A stretch of DNA of 64,000 nt from Strix aluco (GCF_031877795.1 NC_133938.1:15036920-15100919); one strand, 5' to 3'. Positions 25,960-37,745 are shown, counted from the stretch's first letter. Made by a program: numbers and translations. The notes: a model not told the origin generated them from the letters alone.

Positions 25960-27170
25960 TCAATTTCTCTCCCTGACATACATGTCTATCATATGTCATC
26001 AATATGCATAAATACTTTCTTTTATTTTCACTTTGAAATACTCATTTAGTGTTTTAGCATGGCAAGTTTTCAAATGATCTTTCTCTAACTGAACATCATG
26101 GATATGAGCATTAGTTGCACAGTAAGAACAGACTGAAAAGGCTAAAGGCAGTGGCAGGGAATCAAAACTAACACCCATTACAATCCATATTCCTTTCTAT
26201 GTAAGAGGGAGAGTCTTTTATATGAGCTAAACTCCTCGAGGTCTTGTTCAGACATGAAACCCAATCAGCCTAAAGTAGCAGGGGGAGTAATGCCATGTAT
26301 TTCCAAAACTCCCTACAGCTGGTTGTACACCCTTCACACCGCATATACCCAAGCTTTCACAGCCTAATTTAGCCTCTTTTTCATTTCAATATTTTTAAAT
26401 CCAACTAGAAAAATTGTATCATCTATGCACAGCAGGATGTCCCATTATATGTGAAATAAGCTTTACTGGTATTACAGAAATGACAAGTTCATTCTTGACT
26501 GTATGTACAAAGCATAATTCAGTTCTGTAAAGCTTATTGCATTCAGACAACCCAATAGCATGTGAGCCTTATGTTATTCTGCCCTTTCACAACATTTACA
26601 AACTGATACATATCTCTTCAAGAGGATAAACGTTTTCCTAAGTCAAAAAATGTCAGCTTTAGCTTGGACTGCATTAGCTCTATTGAGTTCTTCAAATACA
26701 CACCAGGTTAATGAAGACTAAATCATGGTGGGCTATGCTTTTTGATAAATATTGAAGTGCTCTTTGATCCTGATAACCCACAAATGTTCAGCATGAATGA
26801 GTTTTCACGGTCCGCATGCAATGATTTTGATATTTGACTATATCTGGAGCCCTGTGTGGTTTATTTTCCTTATCTGGATAATATGCTTAGAACAAGAAAA
26901 GACAGAGAAATTAAAAACAGCATAGTAGTGGTGTTCAAAAGCCATTTTTCTTTTTTTCCTGTTTTGCAAGAATTCTGATTCAAGCTGCCCCATGTTTTAA
27001 AGACATCCCTATACACAAGATTTTGCACATAAAAATACACTGCCATGCCCCTCCTTATGATGCACAACCTATCTCCAGTTTTGCGCTGGGGACTACAGTT
27101 CAGCTTTTCATTCACTCAGTGGCATTGTATCAGACTGGGAATTAATAATAAAAATATTTTGTATGTGTAT
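25960..27170. other. non-coding stretch, nothing recognised
   Basis: AT-rich DNA with short open frames only (longest about 81 codons on the minus strand at 26870-27115, with no motif). No repeat family or RNA gene recognised. Confidence 0.55.
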
Positions 27171-27171
27171 C

Positions 27172-27275
27172 AGTGCTTATATAGCACCTTTTTACCCCAG
27201 GCTCTCAAACCACTTTACAAACATTAATTAATTAAGTCTCACAACAGCCCTGTGAGGCAAGGAGCTATTAGGTGA
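27172..27275 (+). repeat. L2/MIR/CR1-type fossil, well-preserved part
   Basis: The string TATATAGCACCTTTTTACCC, then GGCTCTCAAACCACTTTACAAACATTAATTAATTAA and CTCACAACAGCCCTGTGAGG (27178-27258), matches the conserved MIR/L2-related segment CACTTTACAAACATTAAT...CTCACAACACCCCTGTGAGGTAG. It is truncated after GAGCTATTA. The match is the clearest interspersed-repeat call in the window. Exact family (MIR, L2 or reptile CR1) is not resolved. Confidence 0.7.
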
Positions 27276-27961
27276 AATAATTCCTTTCAGTTTCTTGCCT
27301 TTGCCATAGGGAAAAGAACCGGCATAAAGAGCTTAGTTTGTGCCAAAAAAATATAGCCTAGAAATAATGCTGGCAGGGTTGTACGTCTCATCACTGCAGG
27401 AAGCAAGTACTCAAAATCCTTATGCATTAGCAGAACAAGGAGCAGTACCACAATCCATGAGCTGATGGAAAGGCGGGAGCCAGTAGTCTTCACTAGCTGA
27501 GCACAGTGCCTTTGTGGGCATACAGGTTATTATTTTAATCATAAGAAATAAAGAAAGCTTACCTGCTAAGTTTTCTAATGCTCTTGTGGATCCTTAGTAA
27601 CAATGCATGACTCCTCAAATGGCAGTTAAGGCCAACTGGTACATAATTGAAAAGGAGAATTGCCACTTCTTTAGGCATGAAGAATTACCAACACAAGATG
27701 AAGTTGTTTCCTGGATCTGATAAAATTAGCAGTAACCAGGTTATTATACAGACAAGCCAAACATGAAAGAATGCAAAGAATGACAGATAAACATGTGACA
27801 AGGTGTTGTTTAGAAAATGAACACTAATATTTCAGGCAATGAGTTCAAATGCTGAAGCACAAAACCTCAGAAATAATACAGTGATCTTGATGTCTTATTT
27901 AGGGGCATGTTTGATGGTTTCAGGTTCTTTAGCCATTCTAAAGGGGCAGACAGGAGAAACC

Positions 27962-28060
27962 GACTTAGAGCTTACAAAGAAAAAACAGATTTATAGCTTG
28001 CAAAAAAAACCCCTCCAAGCCTAGACTTATAACTTGTAAAAAAAAGAAAAAAAAAAAAAA
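27962..28060 (+). repeat. three degenerate A-tailed copies of a ~23-bp unit, ending in poly-A
   Basis: Units at 27962-27986, 27988-28010 and 28024-28046 share the pattern GAYTTADARCTTRYAAARAAAAAA. The last runs into a G-interrupted A tract, with 14 uninterrupted A at 28047-28060. Copies differ at several positions, so the amplification is not recent. Possibly an expanded A-rich slippage array. Confidence 0.7.
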
Positions 28061-29372
28061 TGCCATCTGAATTCAATGTTTAGCCAAGCACTGTTTATCA
28101 GTGTTTCATTCTGTGCACTAGGAGCATAAATGGTTTCTTTTTTCCCAGGGCCAGATTTGGATCACTAACTTGAGTTGGGCCTGAGGGAGGAACACAGCAT
28201 GTATGATGAGCTGATTAATTACCAGAAATCAAATGCCTTGCAGTCAGGAGCAACATGCTTGAAAGAAAGCACTAGTACTATAAAAGTGGTGCATATCTAC
28301 CTGCATGCATGGCCAGGCAAGAACACCATGGGGATTAGGTTTCACCGTAGCCTGAAACAAAGGATTTAGGAATGATTGTTTATCCTTGACAGTGTGACCT
28401 GTGCCAGTCTTTATTAACAAGGGCTTTCAGTATATGACATTTAAAGTAACAGAACCCTCTTAAATAAACCTCAGGATTTTACCTTCTTAAAACATCACTA
28501 GGATTTCAGCTGCTTTTCAGAAACCATGGCAGTGATTCATAATTAAAGGTTAGGATATGTCTTATTTCAAGCCTTGTGTGCATAAATATAATCCCTTTGA
28601 GTCTGTCTCTTAGGAAGAGCTCATTTAAAGTGGAGTGCAAATCTACCAGGAAGACATAAATGAAGGTAGAATCATATTAAATATTAGGAACATTATATAG
28701 GTTAGCTTGGAAAGTTGTTGAAAAATACAGGATAATAGGAGATAGGTCAGACCATTTTAGTAAATTTTCCTTGTCTCTGAAAGTCATGTATGCATGATGT
28801 ATATGTATAGTAGTATTTTATGTTTTCTATACAGGATTATTTCAGAATTACTTTCTCAATATTGAAACTCAGAGAAATCACAAACTCACTCATGTCTTCT
28901 AACGTATCATTTCATGCAGTCCTCCAAAACAGACAGTCATTTTGTCTGGGTGGAATTTCTCATGGATGATTTAATATAAAACATTGTTAGGCTTCTTTAA
29001 AGTGTTCGGCTTACAGTTGTCTGTTCTGGTATTTATTTGTTCCTTCCACTACTGCCTTGCCAGACAATAAATAGTACATTGTCATCTCACTAAGAGTATT
29101 TCTGCAGTTGGAACATTTTTTCCTGTACCTATGAACTACCCTTTGAACCAGTAGATGTTTCAAAATAATATAGGTGCTGTAAGTGAGGCCATGGCAAGGA
29201 TATGACAGGCTGACTGGAATGCAGTAAAAGACCAAGCCAGATGATGTTTTTCTAGTTTCAAACTGTAGTTATATAACCCTGAAAGAAATTTTTTGCCTAA
29301 AAAACAGTGATGGGCATACGTCACTATTTTCAGCTAGATTTGTGTAAAACTAAAATAACTTTTTATTTTCTC

Positions 29373-29386
29373 TTTTTTTTTTTTTT
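29373..29386 (+). repeat. poly-T tract, 14 T
   Basis: Uninterrupted 14-T run after TTTTATTTTCTC. No retrocopy hallmarks flank it. Confidence 0.95.
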
Positions 29387-30485
29387 AATTTCCCATGTTG
29401 CTTTGTCCTAAGAGAAATATCACTTAAGAAAGGGCATTTTGTCTAAACCTTCCCATTTCCCTCTGCTGTATTATCTAAGGATAATAAGCAATTTTAGATA
29501 GCTGTCAAAGTTCCCCATCTCTCTTTCTAACTTTTTATGCCATAAACATTTATAGGTGATTTTTTTTTTTTCCTGTCCTAATGATATATTATAAATGGCT
29601 GATTTGGAAAAAGAAGTAATACCATACTGTAGCCAGCCACAACTGAGAACACTATTCGTTTCAGTATTGTGTGAATGTGTCTTGCTTTCAGCCCCAATGA
29701 CCAACATGCTCTTTGACCTGAGCTGGGAATCACCACTTTTTTTGAACTTCTTTCCCCACCGGGTAGTAAAGAAGCATCCATCAGAATTAATTTGGCAAGT
29801 TCCTCCACTAAGCATACACAGAAACAGATGAGAGAATGGGGAGTTCCTTTGGATCCTGTGGTCGTGGTTCCTTGAATTCAGGGACACTGGGAAAGTTGAG
29901 GACAATCTTGGCTTTCACTAAAGGAAATTCAGGCAAGATACCACTGCAAGACAGTCTTGAAAATTATTATTTATACCTTACTAGTACACATGTGTCATCA
30001 GGTATATCTTTTCCAAATGAAAGTAGTTCTGTATGGCATGGCAATAGGTATAACAAAATATAAAAAACTCGGAGTAACATCTGGCACCCCTGCATGTGGA
30101 ACAGCCATAAACACCCTCCGAAGTACTGGACAGTCTCCTGAACTCAAATTACCTTGTCAGCTACACAGTCTGTGGCCACAAGCATGGTAGCTCTGTAGTA
30201 TCAGCAACAACACTGGGATAGTTATCCTAGCATTTATTGCCTTCTTCCTTATACTGGTGGAATGATAATAATACCATAACACAACTTGGCAAAGCTGTGA
30301 AATAAATGGAAAGAAAGACTTCAAACATCGTTGGACAACTTGCAAACAGAGAAAGAAAGATGGCAAGAAAGAGTGGAGTTTCCCCCCATCCCCAGCTACA
30401 GCAGTGTTGGGGTACAGAACTCAAAATCTTCAAAGTAGAAGAAACCTCTTATCTAAATATATAATTTTCTTCCCCAAGAACTGTA

Positions 30486-30504
30486 ATGCTAATCCTATTA
30501 GCAT
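30486..30504. promoter_or_regulatory. palindromic pair of POU-octamer-like sites
   Basis: ATGCTAATCCTATTAGCAT is two perfectly inverted ATGCTAAT octamer-variant sites separated by three bases. ATGCTAAT is an established octamer variant bound by Oct-1, and inverted half-site pairs bind POU-domain dimers. The setting is otherwise non-coding, so a regulatory role is inference only. Two further ATGCTAAT sites occur at 10222-10229 and 46459-46466. Confidence 0.3.
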
Positions 30505-30599
30505 ATTAGTGTGTGATCATGGCTCTAAAGTTACATGCAACATTCATACCAAATTTGAGCATACTGTGAAAGCAGCTGTGAGGGCTTGATGAACTCAAG

Positions 30600-30760
30600 A
30601 TAAAAAGAGTCGTATTCATGAGCTGCCAGCAGCCGCAGCAGCCCCACGCTAACGGGGAGACAAAGTGGAGAGGAGCCGGGGCTGCACAGCTGTGGCTCCA
30701 GCAGGTCACCTTGACAGGCAGACTGTTCTCACTGGTGATGCATATCGGGCTGCAGCAAGA
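30600..30760. other. small CpG-containing GC-richer island
   Basis: About six CpGs in 160 bases (GTCGTA, GCCGCAGC, CACGCTAACGG, GCCGGGG, TATCGGG) stand out in a CpG-poor window. A 17-18 base string around CCGGGGCTGCACA is found here (30672-30688) and again at 31024-31041. Far too small to be a housekeeping CpG-island promoter. No TATA box or open frame of note accompanies it. Confidence 0.35.
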
Positions 30761-32745
30761 TCTAACACTCTTCTTACCTCATCAGTAAACATACTCTTGA
30801 GACCCTTCCTCCTGCTTCAGTGTCTCTGTAATCCAGACTCCAAGTCCCATGTGAAACTATGCCACAGGTACAAGGACTGCAGGAATATAACCTGAAATGG
30901 GGCACAGAGATAAGCATCTGATTCACCTCTGTGTCATAATGTCATGCAAAGTCATAGTCTGCTGAGATGAAAGACAGATGTGAAGCCTAAGATAGAGAAA
31001 TGTGCAACAGCTCTCACTGGGGTGGAGACCGGGGCTGCACATGGCCAGCAGTAGTGTGTAATCATCTTTATTGAAGCAAGTATATTTAAATTTTAAAGAA
31101 ACAGTTCTAAAAAAGAATATGAAATCTTCTTAATATATATTCCACTCCTTTTTAATTTTTCCATTTGTTATTTAAATTTCAATAATTCAAATTGCTAAAT
31201 GCCCATCTCAGCTCTCTAGTTTGGACACTTTTATCCTTAGTACCAAAGCAGCTGCAGTGACTCCATAGGAGTTTGATGATGGAGTGAGTCTTTGACTCAT
31301 ATCATTAATTTTAGTAAGCGTGGGGATTGCTTACACCTCAGACATTGTCTCCCAGCCACCACCCTCTTCTGGCTCCACTTCATGAAACAGTGTCTATGTC
31401 CAAGTGCGAAACTGTGGCACTCATTTTGAATTTCTTCTACTGTTATTGTGCCACTCATCTCCCAATGAGAGTTCATGACATCAGCTAAGTGAAAAAACAC
31501 CTGTTACTCTTTTTTTAATACTTCTTTACTACTTAAAAGTGGAAATACTGAAAAATAATACAGAAAGCGATTTTAACCTTTACTATTTCTGCTTATTACT
31601 ACAGAATTACTATGTTGAATCCAACTGGTATCTCATTCACTCCCACAGGCTTTGTATGGCAAGTGTCTGCTATTTCAGAGAAAAACTCTGTAAAGACATT
31701 TTTAGGATGCCTTACCCAAAATGAAGGTTTTTCTTCTGCTCTCCCCTCTAATGCAATGCATTTGAAACGAGACTTATATATGATTTACACTTCAGCACTA
31801 TCACTTTGGATACTCTCACCATCCATACGATTTTTTTTATTTGTTTTTAATCCTGCTAAAACCAATGCTGCCTTTTGGCAAAGACTTCCATGGTATCATT
31901 CTTCTTCATTGTGGAGACAAATATTTCCATTCCTCAGCTTTAAATTTCATCTTTTAACTGAATATCCCTTTGTCTGTGTAATATGAGAAAGCCAGAGCTG
32001 AATTTCTACTTTCTGCTCTCTATGCCATATATTATTTTATAAAGCTTTATCTGGCCTCCTTGTATTTATCTTCACCCTAAAATAAATGGTCCTATTTTTT
32101 TACTCTCTTCAGAGATTTTTTTCATGCCTTCAGTTATCCTCAGAGATCATTGCCAACTGTTTTCTATTTCTTCTTTCCCTTAGCTTTTTCAACAGAGGTG
32201 ACAAAAAGTTTTTACCATAAAGCTTGTCAATGGTTCATATAATGACATGAAATATTCACCAATTTGTTTTCTATAATTTATAGATAACATTCCTTAAAGT
32301 ACACTGCGTTTAATTAATGTTGCAAAGAACATGATTCCCTTAAATACAAATAAAAAGGGGAGGGGGGCTTAAGTCTTATTTAATTTTATACCTGCACTCT
32401 TTCTTAAATCTGTCATGTTTATATATATTTATATGATAAAACCAACTGCCTGTAGCTCTTTCTAGAACTTGCTAATTTCAGATAAAACAAAAGTTTATGC
32501 TTTATTGATACAAAAAATTGAATTGTATTTGGAGCATTAATTTCTACAGATACAAACTGTCTATGTTGTTTAGCTATATTGGGCTATAAGATTAAGAGAC
32601 AGATTGACGTTTTGAAATTCAGTTGAGAGGTACATTTCGGTAGTTGCACTCATACATGTCTTGTCTTTTGGCTGCCTCCTCTTCTCCCCATCTGCTTCAA
32701 TGGCTGGCTGCCTGCTCCCATGCTGACAAAGCCCTGGCCGACGTG

Positions 32746-32827
32746 TGGCCTTGCCACCAAGCTGCTGTGTGGCCATGCCACCATGCCACCGTGCTGCCGT
32801 GCCACCATGCCACCATGCTGCCATGCC
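32746..32827 (+). repeat. GC-rich 8-bp minisatellite with 24-bp higher-order period
   Basis: Ten consecutive 8-bp units of the type CCACCATG, TGGCCATG or CTGCCRTG, followed by CC. The three 8-mers tend to cycle, giving a 24-bp higher-order unit: TGGCCTTG, CCACCAAG, CTGCTGTG at the 5' end and CCACCATG, CCACCATG, CTGCCATG at the 3' end. Because no 8-mer makes a stop, several frames on both strands stay open and give meaningless repetitive peptides (ATMPPCC on +, WHGGM on -). The GC content contrasts sharply with the flanks. Confidence 0.9.
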
Positions 32828-33455
32828 AGGCAATGGAGCCACCAGACCAGCATACACCCTCTCTGCTGCAGTAAGTCCTTATTGATGTTAACGCTGAAAT
32901 ATTGGATTCGCATGTCCCTTTAAACATTGTTACACCTTCCTGACATCTACATGCCAAAAGTACAAAATGGAAGCACAGGAAAAACTTGAAACACAAAGTG
33001 CAGTTCATTACACAGTGCTTTGATATTGAGAAAACAGATGACTAATGGAAGAGGACTAATTCCTGCCGAGTGGTGGGGGAGACTGCAGGGACAGTGTTGC
33101 ATGCCCAAGAAATATCCTGGGATTTCCAAGTCCACTGGCACAAGCTACAGTCATAGAAGAAGAATTACACCTTCTTGATAGATTACAGACAGCATAAACC
33201 TGAGTCAGTCATATCTGCCTGTAACCCTGTGCACTATTGCACCAGGCTGACTGGATTTAAAAAAAACTTAAAGACTTACCTGGATGTTACCTGTCTCTGA
33301 TATCAGTCATGATGATGATGAATGTAGATACATCTAGACATACCCTGATATATATTGCAGGTGGAAGAAACAAAAATCCAATTCCTTGTAAAAAGGAGCA
33401 AAAATGTTGGTATTCATTTCCACCAAGATAATGGACAAGGAGAAAAAGAGAAAAA

Positions 33456-33525
33456 ATGCACATACGCTCACGGGCATGTACACATGTACACACACACATA
33501 CACATGCATGCACTCACATTCACAC
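33456..33525 (+). repeat. imperfect CA-rich microsatellite
   Basis: An interrupted run of CACA, CATA, CATG and CACT units centred on ACACACACATACACATGCATG. Strand-reversed it gives GTGT. The interruptions suggest an old array. Confidence 0.85.
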
Positions 33526-33668
33526 CATCATTGCTGGCTCTGTCACCTCCAGGTTTGCTTACACCAAAAGAATGAAACACTGTTTAGTCAGAAATCTGAT
33601 TTTCAGTTTAATCGTTCTCCCTTATGTTCTGCAGGATATTTCTAAACAAAGTTCTGCTTGTTATCTGC

Positions 33669-33686
33669 TATAGCTAGCTAGCTATA
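33669..33686. repeat. perfect 18-bp palindrome (TAGC)n
   Basis: TATAGCTAGCTAGCTATA equals its own reverse complement. It is a short TAGC tandem run whose ends complete the symmetry. Confidence 0.9.
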
Positions 33687-35063
33687 CGTTACTCCATGCT
33701 GTTACCTTATCCTATTTATTTAAAAATAAATTAATCTACAAAAATTACTCTTATTATAGAATCAGAGAATCATGTGAAACACCTGTTTATTTTTCTCCCT
33801 ATTTTTATTATTACTTCAGCTCTACTGTATTTGAAAAGCTGGTATGCACTGGCCACTGTTTTTCTTTTTAATAATTTGCAGCCTAACTGCCTAACTGCTC
33901 AGTTTAAAACTTCCCAGAGTTGTCATTAACACTAACGCTCCCAACTTTCCAAACCCAGAGATTTTCCAGGTCTCAGTGAAAACAAATGGACTTTTTCAAG
34001 AAAGAGATCTGTAGTTTTTCTACCATCTTCAAGAAAGATCAAAAGTCTATTGAAAAACATTTCATGGAAGGCTCCGAATATTTTTCTGCATTCTTTTCAC
34101 TGTGTTCATCTTTTGCTTTAGTGAAACCAACCATTGCATTAGCAATGGTGGTTATGTAAATCCTGAGATTATTTGTTCAGATATACTCCTCTTTTCTAGC
34201 ATTCTCTCTTGCTCATTTAACTAGTGACTTTGAACTCCACGCCATCATGACTGGGCACAGTTTAAATAATGGGCTCTCTTTCCATATAGGTCATGTTTAC
34301 ATTAAAAAAATTGAGCAATTCTAAGTAAAATATTTGTTTCCTAGGAAGAGATGATAAAGATCTTAGAGATAAGTTATTCATCCAGGTAATCCTATTTATT
34401 TCAGTGGAATTATTTGTTTCAGAATGTTTTGAACAGAGAAATCTATCTACAGCATGGCCCATGATTATAACATTTTTTTTTTATATTATCACAATTTCAA
34501 GTATCATGAGAAGGGAAGACTGAGATTTTAGGAGAATGTCGGTCTTCTTATTGCTGTAAAGTGTGATGTTACCTATGAAAGCAAAATAGCTTCCTCAACT
34601 CTCATGTCAAATTTCTACTTTCTAAGGGATGAGACAGACAAAACTCTGTGGAGTTGCTACTTGCTATAATGCACTCGGTTCCCAGAATCCACAGTTTGCA
34701 GATGAAGCTTTCCACTTCAAATGTAACAGCTTTATAACTCAGGGATTAAATGGAATCAATAAATGTTTGTCTGGAAGACGAAAATGTATATGCACAAGTA
34801 CAGAGACACACAAACTTCCACATGCAGGAAAGTTTTCCTGGAACTATCCACCTGCCTGATTAAAAAACTGTCAGGATTTTCCCTTCCTTACAGAACTTGC
34901 TGCTAAAGTGTAAGTTACTCTGATAATTAGTAAAAACTTTTAAAAAGAGCAAGTGTCTCTCATGGCCTTCACTTTTCTGACAGCTTCTTGCTAAGTGTAT
35001 TACAGCTGGCCGTCGGCTGTGCGCCTCAACAGAGATTTTACTTTCCAAAAAGGACCTCCAAGG

Positions 35064-35090
35064 AAAAAAAAAAAGAAAAAAAAAAAAAAG
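35064..35090 (+). repeat. A-rich tract
   Basis: Eleven A, one G, fourteen A, one G. Upstream sequence AAAAAGGACCTCCAAGG shows no SINE body. No target-site duplication is apparent. Confidence 0.92.
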
Positions 35091-35355
35091 TATGCTCTAT
35101 TATGAGATATGGAAACAAAAAGTTGTGGGTTTTTTCTTGTGTTTATAAGAAAATATCTTTGACAAAAGAAGGACAAATCTTGTTTGGATGCATCTCAAAT
35201 TCTGTCTGTGAATCTTTTCTTATGTATATATACATAGATTTATGAATAACCTTATCTTAAATTGATACCATTCTGATGTTTTTGTCATATTTCAGAAATG
35301 TGTGTTAGTGAAATACACTTATAGTAAGGTTCCTTGTATCATATGTTTGAAGTAA

Positions 35356-35450
35356 GGTGATTTACAGATATTAACTAATCTTCAAAACACTTTGGAAACT
35401 GAGGCTGAAATTTTAAGTCAGTGTCAGAGCCTGGATTAAGTCCAAAGAGC
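35356..35450 (+). repeat. MIR/L2-type fossil with internal deletions
   Basis: GTGATTTACAGATATTAACT, then AATCTTCAAAACAC, TTTGGAAACTGAGGCTGAAA, AAGTCAGTGTCAGAGCCTGG parallels the order CTTTACARATATTAACTAAT, CCTCACAACACCC, GGGGAAACTGAGGC, AAGTCAGTGGCAGAGCCTGG known from MIR/L2-related tails. Segments between these landmarks are missing. Same family as the fossil at 27172-27275 in its 5' part. Confidence 0.55.
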
Positions 35451-36091
35451 TAATGAGAACCTTTAAACCAGAGGAATTAAGAAAGTGCTTTAGTGCATTT
35501 TCTCTATAGGAATGGATTTAATTGAAGTCAAGCCTGAGTGGAGGTATCTATCCTCTTGCCTGGTTTACATCCCCTCTATCCACTCAAAAGACTGATTAGT
35601 TTGGGAAGTAATTTAAAACAGATTAAAAATATATTCAGATTGAAACTACCACACTGATTAAAGCTGTACCTTTATATTTTAAAATATTCAATGTAGAAAT
35701 GAAAATATATACCAGCCTCAATAATTCTCATTTACTTACCACATTTCTTTCAACAATTTCTCTAATGCCCTGGCTAATTGTTCCTTATGTGCAGTTAAGC
35801 ATCACTCTGCATCACTTGTCCTTTCAATTTGCCTATTCAAATATCATGATTTTTTTTACTGGTTTCTGTCTGGATTGAAAAGATTTTAATTCTTTCCTCA
35901 GTAGTATATTGACCACTTGAGTCCAGTACATACCAGTCAAGTCTCAGTGATTGTTGATAGTTCTACATTTTACAAAAAAAGTCTCCACATACTGTGATAA
36001 ACTCACCTAGAAGTACATTTGCTTATATGATTATGAAACCTGTTAACTGCTTGAAAGGAAAATAGTTTCTAAAATCTATGTAAACAAGCAG

Positions 36092-36195
36092 CCTCTTTAT
36101 GCTAGGTGCTGTACAAAGCTTCTCTAAGCTGAAGATCCTGCCATTCAAACAGAAAAGCAAGAGTAGGTAAAGGGGAATAGATGGGGATGAGATGG
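36092..36195 (+). repeat. interspersed repeat fossil with TGCTAGGTGCTGTACAAA motif
   Basis: TTTATGCTAGGTGCTGTACA, followed by a GATCCTGCC phrase and a purine-rich GAATAGATGGGG, corresponds to a repeat I recall as very common in turtles and crocodilians: TTGTGCTAGGTGCTGTACAAA, GGTCCCTGCCCCAAAGAGC, ACAGATGGGG. Only the first 20 bases are well kept. Confidence 0.45.
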
Positions 36196-36215
36196 AGATG
36201 AGATGATGGTAAGAG
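36179..36215 (+). repeat. imperfect GATGAGATG tandem tract
   Basis: Purine-rich run with repeated GATG and GAGATG units, directly visible. It may have grown within the end of the fossil just upstream. Confidence 0.7.
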
Positions 36216-37745
36216 GATGCAATTGCCTGATGTAGGGAAACCCCATGAGAAAGGCAGGGACTGTGTTCCCCCAAATCTCAGCCTAAAGTCTTTGCAATGT
36301 AATTTTCCTTCTACATCCCTCACATATATTCCTCGTTACCTTGACCCCCTTACTTTCTGACAGAAGTGCTCTTTCAGTAGCTCTTTTACATAAGGAGTCA
36401 GAATTTCCTTTAATGGGAATAAAAACAGTTTAATTTAAGTTGTCAAAATACAACACAATTCTAAAGATGAATTCCTGTGTTCCCCAACTAACATTCACCT
36501 CCTGAGTGCCTTATAATTACATTGACAGTGAACCCTAGGAAAGGATGAAATTTAATGATATGAAGGGTGTGAGGGAAATGAGCATCAATTTGTTAAATAC
36601 TACATTTTCTCTCTGGATTTTAACCTTTGGAGAGTACAATGCACATGTGAAATGTGATTGCAAAGAGAAGAGTGAATAGAAAAGCCTATTTAGTTAGACT
36701 ATAATATCATAGCTATATTTAAAATTCCTGAAGCACTCCAGAGTTCCGGCTGCAGGATGTTTTCCCCAAAGTACCTAATGTAAACATAAGCCTGTTTATA
36801 TTTCAGTAGCTGTGAATAAACTCAGCCAATACTCAGAGCCAAGAAAATGAAGCACTTTTTTTCCCCATCACAACAATTGATGTAAGTAATCAACTTGCTG
36901 TGTGTTGTGAATGAGGCCTTCATTCTGCTGTCTCCAATAAACAATACTAATGCATAAGTGTTTGAGAAGCTCGGAGCAGATAATTTTCTACAGATAAAAA
37001 TCTTCATTTCCTGATGCTTTTGTGGTAAACGAAGCCCAACACAATGTTTTACAAGACCAACTCCCTGATGTTTGGTGACTTGCAACAGATTTTGATGGTT
37101 AATTCTTAATCGTGCCCATGCTATGAAAAAAGACATTGTGCCAGAGGTAGCAGGAGGAGTAGAGGCAGAGGAGTGATAGCTCATAGCAAAGAAAATAGTT
37201 TTAGTAGCCTGTGGAGCTAGTGGCCTTTTCTTTCTCTTGGGACACCACAGAGACAAGCCAGCCACAAAAAAATTATTGAGCTCGTGATGGCACTGAGGGG
37301 AAAACTTGAGTGGGGGTGCAGGACAAAGGTAGGATTTTTCTAACGTGCAATAACATCAGGTGGAACAGAGTTCCCTGGGTTTACAACAGCTTTTTTAAAA
37401 TGAGATGTTTCTGGGGAACTGAAACATTTAATCTGTAGCCAAAAGCACAGAAGGGAGGTGGCTTTGTATTTTGTAAAAATAATGAAGTCACAGATCCAGA
37501 GCCAAATTTTGAAGAGGATTCTAAATGCTGTTTTGGGGAAAAGATTATGGAAAGAATTACCAGTAGCTGTTGTCACCTCCCAAAGCACCACTGCTGAAAG
37601 AAAGTACTGAATAGCTTTTCTAATCTTTTCTCTCATCCCTTTCTTTTGGATGAAGTCAAGCAGAATGTAGTTAAAGGCTCTATTTCCACTGAAATCTTCT
37701 GTGTTAAATTAGACCTTCTGAATCCACCCTTTCCCAGCAGACACT

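Larger units (their letters stand above)
27280..32740. other. non-coding stretch with local GC-richer patches
   Basis: No gene recognised. Overlapping short open frames on both strands crowd 29470-30900, the longest 144 codons at 29471-29905 on the minus strand. None has a motif. GC-richer, CpG-containing patches lie at about 30600-30760 and 31015-31060. Poly-T runs lie at 29373-29386 (14 T) and 29560-29571 (12 T). From 31480 to 32600 the DNA is pyrimidine-rich and AT-rich with nothing recognised. Confidence 0.5.
32830..35350. other. non-coding stretch with simple repeats
   Basis: No gene recognised. Contains a CA-rich tract, an 18-bp palindrome and an A-rich tract, all listed separately. 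The string TATAGAATCAGAGAATCAT at about 33757-33775 recalls the reverse complement of an avian CR1 tail, but the adjoining sequence does not match CR1, so no element is called. Confidence 0.5.

Noticed and set aside
26270..26290. AGTAGCAGGGGGAGTA as a second CTCF site
   Set aside because: Mismatches at several fixed positions of the core consensus.
29471..29905. 144-codon minus-strand open frame
   Set aside because: Overlaps other frames on both strands, crosses a 12-T run, and has no recognisable family.
32570..33008. Repetitive Trp/His/Gly and Pro/Cys/His peptides on both strands
   Set aside because: They are translations of the 8-bp minisatellite, not proteins.
33757..33775. TATAGAATCAGAGAATCAT, like the reverse complement of an avian CR1 3' tail
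   Set aside because: The adjoining sequence lacks the expected CR1 3' body (no GGTTGGAA-type phrase), so a chance match or unprovable remnant.
36822..37265. 147-codon minus-strand open frame
   Set aside because: No domain, no exon borders, and composition is ordinary. Treated as fortuitous.
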